This document shows, piece by piece, positions 55,171 through 64,000 of a stretch of DNA of 64,000 nucleotides. A model generated the notes under the pieces. The model did not search any database. It was not told the DNA's origin and was given only the letters and a program-made list of their open reading frames with translations. The DNA lies in contig KN817561.1 in NCBI GenBank assembly GCA_000827495.1, positions 186,001-250,000 on the forward strand, written 5' to 3'. The position numbers and the translations under genes were made by a program. Origin of the DNA: Hypholoma sublateritium FD-334 SS-4. Taxonomy: Eukaryota > Basidiomycota > Agaricomycetes > Agaricales > Strophariaceae. Positions within the stretch are counted from its first letter, which is position 1. Every line of letters starts with the position of its first letter.

Positions 55171-56848
55171 AGCCGCATCGGTTTCTGAACATCCATTTTC
55201 AGATTCGACAGTGGTCGCTCTCAGTCGTCCCTTTCAAAGAGGAGATGTGCGAATGAAAGGATAAAGTTAGGTATTTGCTTTATGTAGCTGTTATTATGTG
55301 CGAAGTTGGCGCGAGGGCAGCAATCATTCTCCGGTAGGGTTGGGGTGGAGCTGATGAACAAAGCCTTTGAACAAGAGCATCCTGACTATTTCTATCTAAC
55401 AATATTATTATAGTCATTTGGAGTGTATAGATTTGTACGTAGCCAATTTGTAGCGTTTGATTTTTCGGGATGTTTGATTAAAAAATTGGAAATTCAGCAC
55501 AATTTGAGCTCCGACGACCTGAAATTCCATTTCACGAGTGCCAAGCGCAGCTGTCCTCCGTACCAACACTATCTACTCTTCCTGATCGGGTGCTACGGAC
55601 GAGGCCGTTGCACGGCCGCAGCGCTTGGGAGCGACGTCGGAGAGTCGAACGCACGCTCGAGCGACTGTGCTCAGCGGAGGAAGAGGGTGAGGGTCGACAG
55701 CGTTTGGCGGGTGGAGCGGGCGCGTCAGGCGCGCGCTCGGAAAGCTCGGGACCCGGGCGGGTTAGTTGCTGTTTCTCGTGCAGGCGCTAGACGGTCTAAT
55801 TTTGACACTAGCTTCTTGGGGAAGAGACATAGCGGTGTGGATTTGGGCCATTCTGCACAGCGAACGGAGGAAATTCCCGCACCGGCTTTAGTGCTACAAA
55901 AAGCCCTACACGGAGACAGGACAATGCGTCTGCGCGGACCACTGCCGCCGTCGCTGCAAGTAGAGCACTGAGCAACGAACCAGCGTTCCCGACATCTGGG
56001 TGCGCGCCGATGCTCGCATTCGTGCGCCCGTCCCGCCACCATGTACATCAACGCACTCTGGGACACCGGCGACCTCGTGCGCATCGCTATACGGTGTTCC
56101 CGGCGCAGGTGCGTGCGCATCACCCGCTGGGGAGTTCGTGCGCATTTCCTGTCTCTGCGCCCGCTGGCATAGGCTTTTTGTCGACTGCCCCCCCTGTCAA
56201 TACCCACGATACTGACCACCTGCACCAGTATGGTGATTTGGATCCCGCAAGCCAAATATTATCCTGTGATTGAATTTGTGTTAATTAATACTACTCAGTA
56301 GCCATAGCATCTAAAAGTTAGACATGATTCCGTGCCCTGCCAGTGGAGCTGAAAAAAGACAATTAGGCTTTGAGTTAACTATTAGACCATTGACTCCGAG
56401 TTGAGCAACACTATATTACAGGAGAGATCAAGCTATTTATGGGATTCGGATGCCTCTGCACACCCTCAGCTTCGTTTCGATGACAATCAGACGCCGCCAA
56501 TCTTGATATTTCTCTATAAATATATGTGACTGACGCGCAGATCAAAAGCTGGACTAAATATATGATGCCGTGGCTGCCGGATTAGATCGCTAAAGCACTG
56601 AAGCTCCGAACCCATAATGCGCAATCTTTTCCCATGATCTTTCCTCGGCTGCACTGGCCCCAATCGCGGCGGGATTATCGCCGCTTCATCTCCCAGCATC
56701 TCCCACACACCGTACGCAAACCGGCGTATGTATCCATAACTTGCCACTGCTCAACTCTTCACCTGAACAGCCCGAACGCGTCTGCACTCTCTGCTATTCT
56801 CAAACTATAGTATCGACCTGCTTTGGATCTATTAGCCCTTAGACGGTG
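55171..56848. other. Intergenic with a GC-rich stretch
   Basis: From 55.57 to 56.2 kb the DNA is GC-rich with open frames on both strands (for example a charged plus-strand frame ERTLERLCSAEEEGEGRQRL near 55630), but no splice-consistent model. The last 500 bp are likely the promoter of the next gene. Confidence 0.4.
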
Positions 56849-58521
56849 ATGGCTAACCTACCGAACTCCGAGTCCTATTATGACGGAAACGCCGATCTCT
56901 CCTGGTTGCTGCAGCCTGGGAGCCCTGTATCGTCTGACTCAGAGTCGGGTTCCTTCAAATCCCTCAAATCTTCCGCTGGCTTCTTTCATCATACCCTCGT
57001 TCTCGAGTTTAATGAAGGGACGAATACATTCACACTCCCGAGACGGTCTTCGAAGACTTTTCACAAGGACTCACACCCAATCACACTCGGTGCGACGCTA
57101 AGCATAAATTCCAGCCCGAACCAGCAATCTCTGTTTGTCGATGACGGCCTGCATTTACCGCCACAGCCCGCGTTGTCGGAGTCCAGTTTCCACTCAGCTG
57201 ATTCCGCCCCCGAAAATTTGAAGAGCAGAGCGAACTTGTTTATGGACAGCACATACTCACCTGATAGCCCGCCGACTGCCACCTTGCCCTTCGATTCTGT
57301 TTTCGAACCCACCGTAGATAAGAGCCTGCTTGAGCCTCAGCATCCCCTGACCCTCGATGGGTATGTTCAAGCGCACTCCCCTTCGAACCTCATGACGCTA
57401 CCGGGGTCCAACTCTACTCAGAAGTTCAAGAATCCACTTCCCGACGATCATCTACCAGCCTATTCACCTTCAATCCGTCCGCCTACGACACAAGCCCATA
57501 GGAACGTCCCAACCTCAGGATCCGCATCTGAGTCCGGTTCAGACTGCTTCATGACTGCCTCCGCGTCATTTGAGTCCAATTCGGGCTTCTCATTCGAAAC
57601 TGCTCCGATGTCAATCAGGTCTGGCTCAGTCTACTCCAATCCCGCCAACAAGAGCAGCGTCAATATGCTCGAGCCTCAGCTTCATCCGACCCCAAATAGA
57701 AACGTCGACAAACGTAGACCTGCTGCTCTGAAGCTTCCAAACCCGGCTCTCATGGATAATATACCGCCAAATTTACTTCGGCATAAATGGACTATCTTCG
57801 CCAACGACAAGGCTTTTGCGTTCAATCGCTCAACGTTGCAACGCTCTGCATCGTTCTTTCTACCTCATCCTAGAGCTGAGGAACCGCCGCCGCGCAAGGA
57901 CCCAGTTCATGATGGATCTCTCCTTACCCCAGCCATACATACTGCCGTCAATGAAGCCCTTGCGCTCTTCGATGCAACTCAACGGGACAGGGCATTGAGT
58001 CTACGAGGGGTCAGTATCCTTTGAACTGCTGTTTGCTTTCATTTGATCGACATAATGCCATCCAGCTAGCGCCAAATCCTTTTTCTCGCTACTCGCCTGA
58101 GGCTCTGGCGCGCCAATATGCGACAACTATTGATGCGAAAAATGCCCTTGTGCTAAGGCAATCGGCCATTGTAGCGGACATAGGTCTATTTCTGGAATTG
58201 CTCATTCCGAAAATCAGCATTTACGAAACGGATAGAGCAAAGCTGATCAATATCCACCAGGATTTAGACTATATCCACGAGGAATGTATCAATCAACAGA
58301 TAAACATACGATTCGGTGACCTCGAGTGGCGCCGCTCAGCAGACCACGAATGCGGCTTGGCATTCGCAAACAGGAAGCGGCACAGAGAATTTTCCTGGCA
58401 GGAAAGAATAATAGCCATTGGCGAATACTATAATGATGCCCAGGCTGTAGGGCAGCAGTTTTTGGCCGATCCAGCTTGCCTTATAGAACATCGATTTTCA
58501 GCATTGAGATCGCAGAGGTAG
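56849..58521 (+). CDS. Unrecognised Ser/Pro-rich protein with a helical C-terminal domain, two exons, 538 aa
   Basis: Family not recognised. Exons 56849-58009 and 58066-58521 join in frame (1617 nt) across a 56 nt intron. Residues ~1-290 are disordered-looking, Ser/Pro/Asn-rich (PGSPVSSDSESGSFKSLKSS, SGSASESGSDCFMTASASFE). From ~300 the protein becomes ordered: LPNPALMDNIPPNLLRHKWT, TPAIHTAVNEALALFD, then in exon 2 NPFSRYSPEALARQYATTID, ALVLRQSAIVADIGLFLELL, DLDYIHEECINQQ and WQERIIAIGEYYNDAQAV. The last part looks all-helical. No membrane span or signal peptide. The disordered N-terminus and conserved-looking C-terminus suggest a regulatory or scaffolding protein, but that is only inference. 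Confidence 0.7.
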
Positions 58522-58833
58522 ATGTTTGTTGACAGGTAAGTTTGTCATGGTTTTCATCCATACGTGCACTCATGAAAAGGAGCTTTTAGGCTCAGCGAAA
58601 TATTTGTACGTTATTCTTGATCAATGTCATATGTAAGTAATCTGTATTGTGGATTCCCATATGAATTTTCTACATTTCCATTGTGATGTATGGCTCGCTA
58701 GTGAATCAGAGCCCAGTGCAACTGGTGGGGAGGGGTTTGAGGTGCTTCAAGGTGCTACTGTAGCTGTTAGAGATCTCGGCCTTGCAAAGGAACCGATATC
58801 TTCGTCAATAGGGTCAGAACAGTCGACCCTTTG

Positions 58834-59841
58834 TTAAATTGGCTTGGGGGATGTGGTCTTAAGTTCGCTGTCGCTGCTGTTGCTGGTGCCGACGCCGTCA
58901 TCGTCGCTGTCATCGTCTGATATAACAATGACCGATCGTCTCCTGGAAAGTAATAATGTTGAGGTTGAGGGGGCAGATGGCAGTGGCAGGCTATCAGAAA
59001 CATGGCGTCGAGCAGGAGCTGAAATATTGGGACAGGACTTAACTTCGCCGTCGCTGTCGTCGTTACTGACGCTGTCGCCGTCGCTGTCGCTGTCACTGTC
59101 ACTGTCTGATATAACAATGACTGAACGTCTCTTCGAAACTAAGAGCGTTGAGGCTGAGGTGGCAGAAGGCAGTGGCAGGCTATCAGACACATGGTGTTGA
59201 GCAGGAGCTGAGATATTGCGACGGGCCGTTGAGGCTTTGGCTGCGGTAGTAGCCGTAGCACTCTTAGCGTCCTCAGGCTTCCATAGGATAGAAATGGCTC
59301 CAGGAGTCCGGTAGGCCGTGTCCCACATTCTGATGGCTTGCTGCCAGGTCTTGCAGGTGCTCCAAGGCAGCAACAAGGGAAACGGGTCAACAGAATGGTG
59401 GACCTCTGACCTATTTTTCTTGGTATAAGCGATGTAAACGGGAATTAAAGTCATGAATACCAACAAGTCGTGGAATACACCGACTGCTAAGCCTTTTGTG
59501 ACAACGTAGTATTCGCGACCGAGGTACCACCCCGTTGGTTCGACAAGGTCGGAAGTCTTGACAATTTGTAGCCTGGAATGATTGAACGCGCCTTTGTCGT
59601 TCATGTCGTCCAAATCATACCCTTCATCCATCGGGGACTGCGGGCTATTGTCAATGCTAATTTTCTTGGATGAACGGTGTAAGGTACGAATGCGACGGAA
59701 AGAGAACACTGATTTAAAAACTTGAATATTATCCATGGTCGACAAAAAGGGACGCAGACATACCACATTTGACATGCGTTCGTTTTTAACCCTCTCCGAA
59801 TGCAATATTTGCAGCGATCCTAGAAAGTCCATGTACTGCAC
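58834..59841 (-). CDS. Protein with duplicated 63-residue module carrying SUMO-interaction-like motifs, ~335 aa
   Basis: Residues ~209-271 and ~272-330 are tandem copies: NISAPA, HVSDSLPLPSA, RRSVIVISD followed by Asp/Ser runs. V-I-V-I-S next to acidic/Ser stretches is the classic form of a SUMO-interacting motif, here twice (residues ~241 and ~304). The N-terminal half has WYLGREYYVVTKGLAVGVFHD, resembling the start of an RNase H1-type hybrid-binding (viroplasmin) domain, and later KTWQQAIRMWDTAYRTPGAI as in its C-terminal part. A 50 nt GT-AG candidate (59460-59411) between them would shift frame, so the reading is uncertain. The start is not fixed; upstream exons near 60.1 kb are possible. 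SUMO binding is inferred from motif only. Confidence 0.55.
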   Translation of the reverse strand: MQYMDFLGSLQILHSERVKNERMSNVVCLRPFLSTMDNIQVFKSVFSFRRIRTLHRSSKKISIDNSPQSPMDEGYDLDDMNDKGAFNHSRLQIVKTSDLVEPTGWYLGREYYVVTKGLAVGVFHDLLVFMTLIPVYIAYTKKNRSEVHHSVDPFPLLLPWSTCKTWQQAIRMWDTAYRTPGAISILWKPEDAKSATATTAAKASTARRNISAPAQHHVSDSLPLPSATSASTLLVSKRRSVIVISDSDSDSDSDGDSVSNDDSDGEVKSCPNISAPARRHVSDSLPLPSAPSTSTLLLSRRRSVIVISDDDSDDDGVGTSNSSDSELKTTSPKPI

Positions 59842-60347
59842 AAATCAGGCATAACCGCATATGGCAGGTGATTCCCGGAGTAAACGGAACAGGAAACGAT
59901 GTTGATCACAGATGTTAAGTATGGCAGTATGCAGGTGAGCCATTCGGATGGCCTGCTGCTAAACTCAGGCCGGAAGGTATCTATCATTTGTACTAGGCTC
60001 GGGGCTAACTTGAAGTTTGAAACTACTTCAACTCGTGAAACAGGTTTCCGCAGAGCTGATTTAGTAGAAAAAGGGCGTCCTACTTCTCTCCAGGCGCTAT
60101 AACTTCGTCGTCGTCTCGGCCTGCTCCTATTAAAACATGTCCAACAAAGAGAATGTAGACGCCCTACAGCTTGGGCCAAGAAAAAAAGCGTACGTCCCTA
60201 TAAAAAATAACAGAGGTTCAAGCCCGATTTTGAAAAACCCGGTACAGGCGTTCCACAGATCCCCTTGTACATCACGGGCGTCATTTTGGGCGCTCAATTC
60301 ATGCCCTCTGTAACATTCAAGCCTTGATAAACAATGGCATTGTTCGC

Positions 60348-61629
60348 ATGGGCGAGCGCGCCGACGAACCTGATGAGTCCTTTACTGAACAGTGAGTTCA
60401 TAAATTGTTGCTGCTATCATGCTATGCTTGCCTGGCTTCCTTCGTGTTATACAGGGAACGACGAGAGCACAAGGTGTTTCTGGAATTACTTAGATGCGTA
60501 CCTGGCCTCGAAGAGAGGCTCATGAGTACCGAATCCGAGGAGGAAGTGCATTCCATTGCGGTGATGGTAGGTCCCCTTTCGTTATTTTCTTCTGTCACGG
60601 CGGCATGATCTTAATCGCGAACCTTATACCAGCTGCAAAAGGGAGCATCCAGCGCTAGATCCGACGATACAAAGAGCTTGAAATCGGCCATAATTGATTG
60701 GCTCACGCCACCTGGCGAGGCCCTCATTCCTCCCATTTCACGGAATGTTAAATTCGAGCGCGGATTTAACCATGAAGTTACTGGCGCACTCTTATGTCCA
60801 GCAGGGGTTGATTGGTCAGACAAGGAGTAAGTTCAGACAGCCAATTGAAAGTATACTTGACATGTTCAGAATTCTATCTACAGGATCAAGGAGAAACTAC
60901 GAACTGGTGAACTTTCAGTTGCTGGTGATCAATGGCCAGTATTCTTGTATAGCTCATTCAAGTATGATGAAGATGATCCATGGAAAGGCCTATTGCAGAG
61001 TTCTTTGTTGGTTAAGGTTAGTAGACGGTGTTCCTTCTGATATAGCTTGAAATGCAACATGCTCACCCTAGTATCCACTGCACCGCGGCATTAGACGTTC
61101 AAGCATATTTTCACCTCTCCTAGTTCCGTGGAAAGGGAAGCTAAAGCAACAAGGTCAGGAAACGCCCGAATACATGGCATGACTCGTGTAACTCGAGCAT
61201 CCATCTCATATGCTGCCACGCAGGTACGATATTCAGTGTGCTAGCCTCTTTTTTCGGATTTGAGGCGGTAATTTATTGATCACATACAGGCAAGGTTTGC
61301 ACTCAGTGCATCAAGCGTGTTCAACAGGAATGATACTATCACGGACTCTGAATGGTTTTACAACAGCATTCTCGAGCTCCTTGAGCACCCTGATGAGATC
61401 GTGGAAGTCGATCGTCTATTGATCTGGTGGAATCGGTGAGAAGCACCACCTCCTCACGCCAGTCTGAACTCAGCGATTTCTGCACTCATTTGACAGCATT
61501 GTATTTCCGAACCATGCTGCGCAATCGAGGCCTGTCTCTAAGAACAGTGCATTGGCAAGTATAAGAGCTAAAAGAGAGGCCGCTAAGCGAGCAGCGCTGA
61601 CTGCAAATTCCAACGCTACCACCACGTAA
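60348..61629 (+). CDS. DUF6698 domain protein, seven exons, 296 aa
   Basis: A member of a mushroom-specific expanded family of unknown function. Exons: 60348-60391, 60455-60566, 60633-60826, 60884-61016, 61095-61223, 61290-61435 and 61497-61629. All GT-AG, 891 nt in frame. It starts MGERADEPDESFTEQERREHK; the upstream ATG at 60334 is out of frame with exon 2. Family landmarks: VPGLEERLM, FNHEVTGALLCPAGVDWSD, WPVFLYSSFKYDEDDPWKG, LLVK|TFKHIFTSPSSVE, TRSGNARIHGMTRVT, SISYAATQ|ARFALSASSVF, FYNSILELLEHPDE and LLIWWNRIVFPN. A basic Ala/Arg/Lys tail ends the protein. No stops or frame breaks. Such genes are multicopy in Agaricomycetes, sometimes near transposons. Confidence 0.85.
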
Positions 61630-62060
61630 TTAGCTTTTGTGTCCAGTCGTCCCTCTCCTTGCCCGTAAATAGCCCATGTACAATGTAAGCACAATGCAGC
61701 GGCTCATTTGGTTAATATATTGCCTGCATATCGCGCATCTGACCAGCGCATTTTCTGTCGATTATGCTATCAGTCACTACTGCATGAAACGCTGGCACTT
61801 CCAAGCCAGCTCTGCAGGCACGGTCCTCCCTTCTTTAAAGCTAAACGTAGTAAATTATTACCAACAAAGATAATCCATTGTGACAGCACCAATTTGCTGA
61901 TCTGGTTGTGCTCTTCATCGGCCTGAGGTCAATGATTGCGAGCTGCTCTGCGTTATAGTAGGCCAGCCATTCCTCCAGGCTTTCGTTAGCGGCGTGGCCG
62001 GCTCGTCAGGGCTCGTCCCAGGCTCGTCTGTATGAATTTTATCAACTTTCCCAGTTGTCC

Positions 62061-63003
62061 TCATACTGTCGTGAGTATCGTGGCCGATTGATTTTCTCTA
62101 TTTTTCCAATCTGTTGATATTTGGCTTTTCATCTCAGACTCTCATGCTTTACATGTTCCACAAACTGCGCCAGCCGTCCACAAATTGTCGTTGATAGCAC
62201 AACCGGCTCGTCTATACGCTATTTATCAGTCTGATAGTGGCGCTCACCATGCCCGTTGTTGCAAACATCGGCTATCTCGGCGGAATATACGTCTGTCGTC
62301 CTCATACCGTCGTGAGTGCCGCGGCCGATTGGTCTTCTCTATTTTTCCAATCTGATGATATCTGCCTTTTGTTACAGCCTTGAGCATTCTACAAGTTGTG
62401 CCAGCCATACGCGAATGGTCGATAATATCGTAACCGGCTCGTCTACATATGATATATCAGTCTGATAGTGGCGCTCGCCATTTACTCTGTTGTGGCAGGC
62501 ATTGGCTATTTTGGAACACGTATCCGTCGTTCTCATACCGTCGTGACCTCCGCGGCAAATTGGTCTTCTCTAGCTTCCAATCTGTTGATGTTTGGCCTTT
62601 CATCGCAGCCTTGAGTATTCCACAAGCTGTGCCGGCCATACGCGAGTTGTCGTTAACAGCATTACCGGCTCATCCATATACGATATGTCAGTCCGATAGT
62701 GGTGTTCTCCGTTTCCTTTGTTGCAGCATTGACTATTTTGGAATATATATCTGTCGTTCCCATACCGTCGTGAGTGCCGTGACCGATTGGTCTTCTCTAT
62801 TTTTCCAATCTGCTGATATTTGCCTTTCGTTGCAGCTTTGAAGACTCTACAAGTTGTGCCAGCCATACGCGAATGGCCGATCATATCATAACCGGCTCGT
62901 CTACATACGACATATCAGTCTGATAGTGGCGCTCACCATGCCCGTTGTTGTAAACATCGGCTATTTCGAAATATTTGTCTGTCGTTCTCATGCCATCGTG
63001 AGT
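62061..63003. repeat. Satellite array, ~228-241 bp units, at least four copies
   Basis: Copies start at the motif CTCATAcCGTCGTGAgtgcC near 62062, 62302, 62533 and 62760, with a partial fifth at ~62988. Each continues GGCCGATTGGTCTTCTCTA, CCAATCTG.TGATaT, AGCCGTC- or AGCCATACgCGAA, ACCGGCTCGTC and GATAGTGGcGCTC. Spacing is 241, 230, 228 and 228 bp. Non-coding; related sequence seems to extend slightly on both sides (from ~61975). Confidence 0.85.
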
Positions 63004-63537
63004 GCCGTGGCCGATTTCTCTACCCTTTGACCCAATTCATCCACCCCTTACCCTCTTTATCAGCGGCTCAGTGACGTTCCTAGCCCTTTTTGTCGCATAC
63101 CTTGGCTACTCTGCAACCTATGCCAGCCATTCTCAAATTGCCATTATTGCCGCTGCCGATTCTTTAGGCCATCGTTTGATATATTGAGTTTCCCCGCGCT
63201 TTATCAGACTTGCGCATATTGCCAGCGATGATCGCAAGGGCCTATATTTTTGGTCTGCGAAAGTCCCCAAACTCCATAAATACTATGCTTCCCGTGTTTA
63301 AAATGATACTACTGGCTTAGCTCCTAAGTATTTTTCTTTCTGAATTTATTATTTCCGCAGATCCTTTGACGTCAATAATTCAGCTCTGGTAGTTCATATA
63401 TCTGTTAGATACATTTGCTCAGCACAAATATGGCTTATGTCGATGGCGAATTGTGCCACTTTCAGCGTCCTATAAATGGCATGAAATGCAGTCTGGCAAG
63501 AATTTACCCAATTATATACATTTCATTCATTTTCAAA

Positions 63538-63831
63538 CTATTTAATTTCAGATTTTGCCTTGTCTGATTGCCTCTGATTCCCCGATGTACTTACATCCAC
63601 ACTATTTGAATGCATGCTATGCTCTGTGCCTTTAGGCTGTGCGAGGTGTGCTTGTGGCACGGTCGGAAGTGACGGGCCGCTAATAATAGGGGTCACGTTT
63701 GATAATCTGTTGCGTGATCGGGATACCGTACGTTTGCGATTCAAGCTTTCATGCCCCCCGCCTTTTTGCTCCTCCATACATCCAGCTCGTAGATCGGCCT
63801 CCGAGTCTACTGGGCCCCGGAAAATACTAGA
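63538..63831 (-). CDS. C-terminal exon of an unrecognised gene (partial)
   Basis: A 98-codon stretch after an acceptor (AAATAG at 63833-63832), ending in a stop at 63538. Sequence: SSIFRGPVDSEADLRAGC, then basic/Ser-rich NRKRTVSRSRNRLSN, and a hydrophilic tail SGNQRQSDKAKSEIK. The upstream exon probably lies at 63850-63930 or beyond the window. No domain recognised; likely a disordered tail. Confidence 0.4.
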   Translation of the reverse strand, partial: SSIFRGPVDSEADLRAGCMEEQKGGGHESLNRKRTVSRSRNRLSNVTPIISGPSLPTVPQAHLAQPKGTEHSMHSNSVDVSTSGNQRQSDKAKSEIK

Positions 63832-64000
63832 CTATTTGCACCCTATTGCATACTGCAGGCTATCTGGATCGTGTAGAAGGCTTCCCGGTGAGCAAATAGA
63901 CTTCAACCGTTCAGACTAGTGGGCTAACAGTGCACAGACTCTCGACCTATAATCTGATACGTGTACGGCTCAATTCGTGTGATTAATTGTGTCTATGATG

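Noticed and set aside
60334..60391. Start codon at 60334 for the DUF6698 gene
   Set aside because: It is out of frame with exon 2; the ATG at 60348 gives an open join into EQERREHK.

Overview
The window looks like a chromosomal segment of a filamentous basidiomycete, most likely an Agaricomycete. Genes carry many 45-75 nt introns with GTRNGT donors and CTRAY branch points. The recognisable proteins include families typical of mushrooms (DUF6699, DUF6698, fungal TET/JBP dioxygenase, Plavaka-type transposase). A few ambiguous bases (N at about 514, 15888, 16064, 47966-48276) show that this is draft sequence. Gene models were spliced by hand; where every exon keeps frame and the total is a multiple of three I say so.

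Region by region. 1-4 kb is gene-poor and holds three GCGTGCA-type short tandem arrays. 4-10.7 kb is a housekeeping block: calcipressin, a CCDC124/Lso2/Oxs1-like ribosome-binding coiled-coil protein, an MFS transporter and a DUF6699 protein, all intact. 11-13.6 kb holds diverged tandem repeats and an unrecognised small gene. 14-17.2 kb is a graveyard with an ILV6 (acetolactate synthase regulatory subunit) pseudogene and a truncated SAMHD1-like HD-domain dNTPase. 17.4-20.05 kb encodes a large protein of a fungal family whose second copy lies at 39.4-42.1 kb. 21-21.7 kb encodes RMI1. 22-25.7 kb holds a membrane-protein-like locus in broken frames and an ORF that fuses an unknown N-terminus, a retrotransposon RNase H fragment and a myosin-II motor/IQ fragment. 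26.2-30.66 kb is an intact ten-exon Plavaka (KDZ-related) transposase. 31-34.5 kb is GC-rich and decayed. 34.6-36.2 kb is an intact unknown gene. 43.9-45.6 kb is an intact TET/JBP-type 2-oxoglutarate/Fe(II) dioxygenase. 46.9-50.7 kb has small unknown genes. 52.2-55.2 kb is a 17-exon gene encoding four tandem MSP (VAP-like) domains. 56.8-61.6 kb has an unknown gene, a gene with duplicated SUMO-interaction-like motifs and a DUF6698 gene. 62-63 kb is a ~230 bp satellite array.

How the parts relate: the calcineurin regulator, CCDC124 homologue, RMI1 and transporter are independent core functions. The transposase, TET/JBP dioxygenase, gene-family expansions, pseudogenes and satellites suggest a locus shaped by transposition and DNA-modification biology. 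The most distinctive item is the quadruple-MSP gene, whose exon lengths repeat exactly (61 nt four times, 92 nt three times), recording tandem duplication of a whole multi-exon domain cassette.
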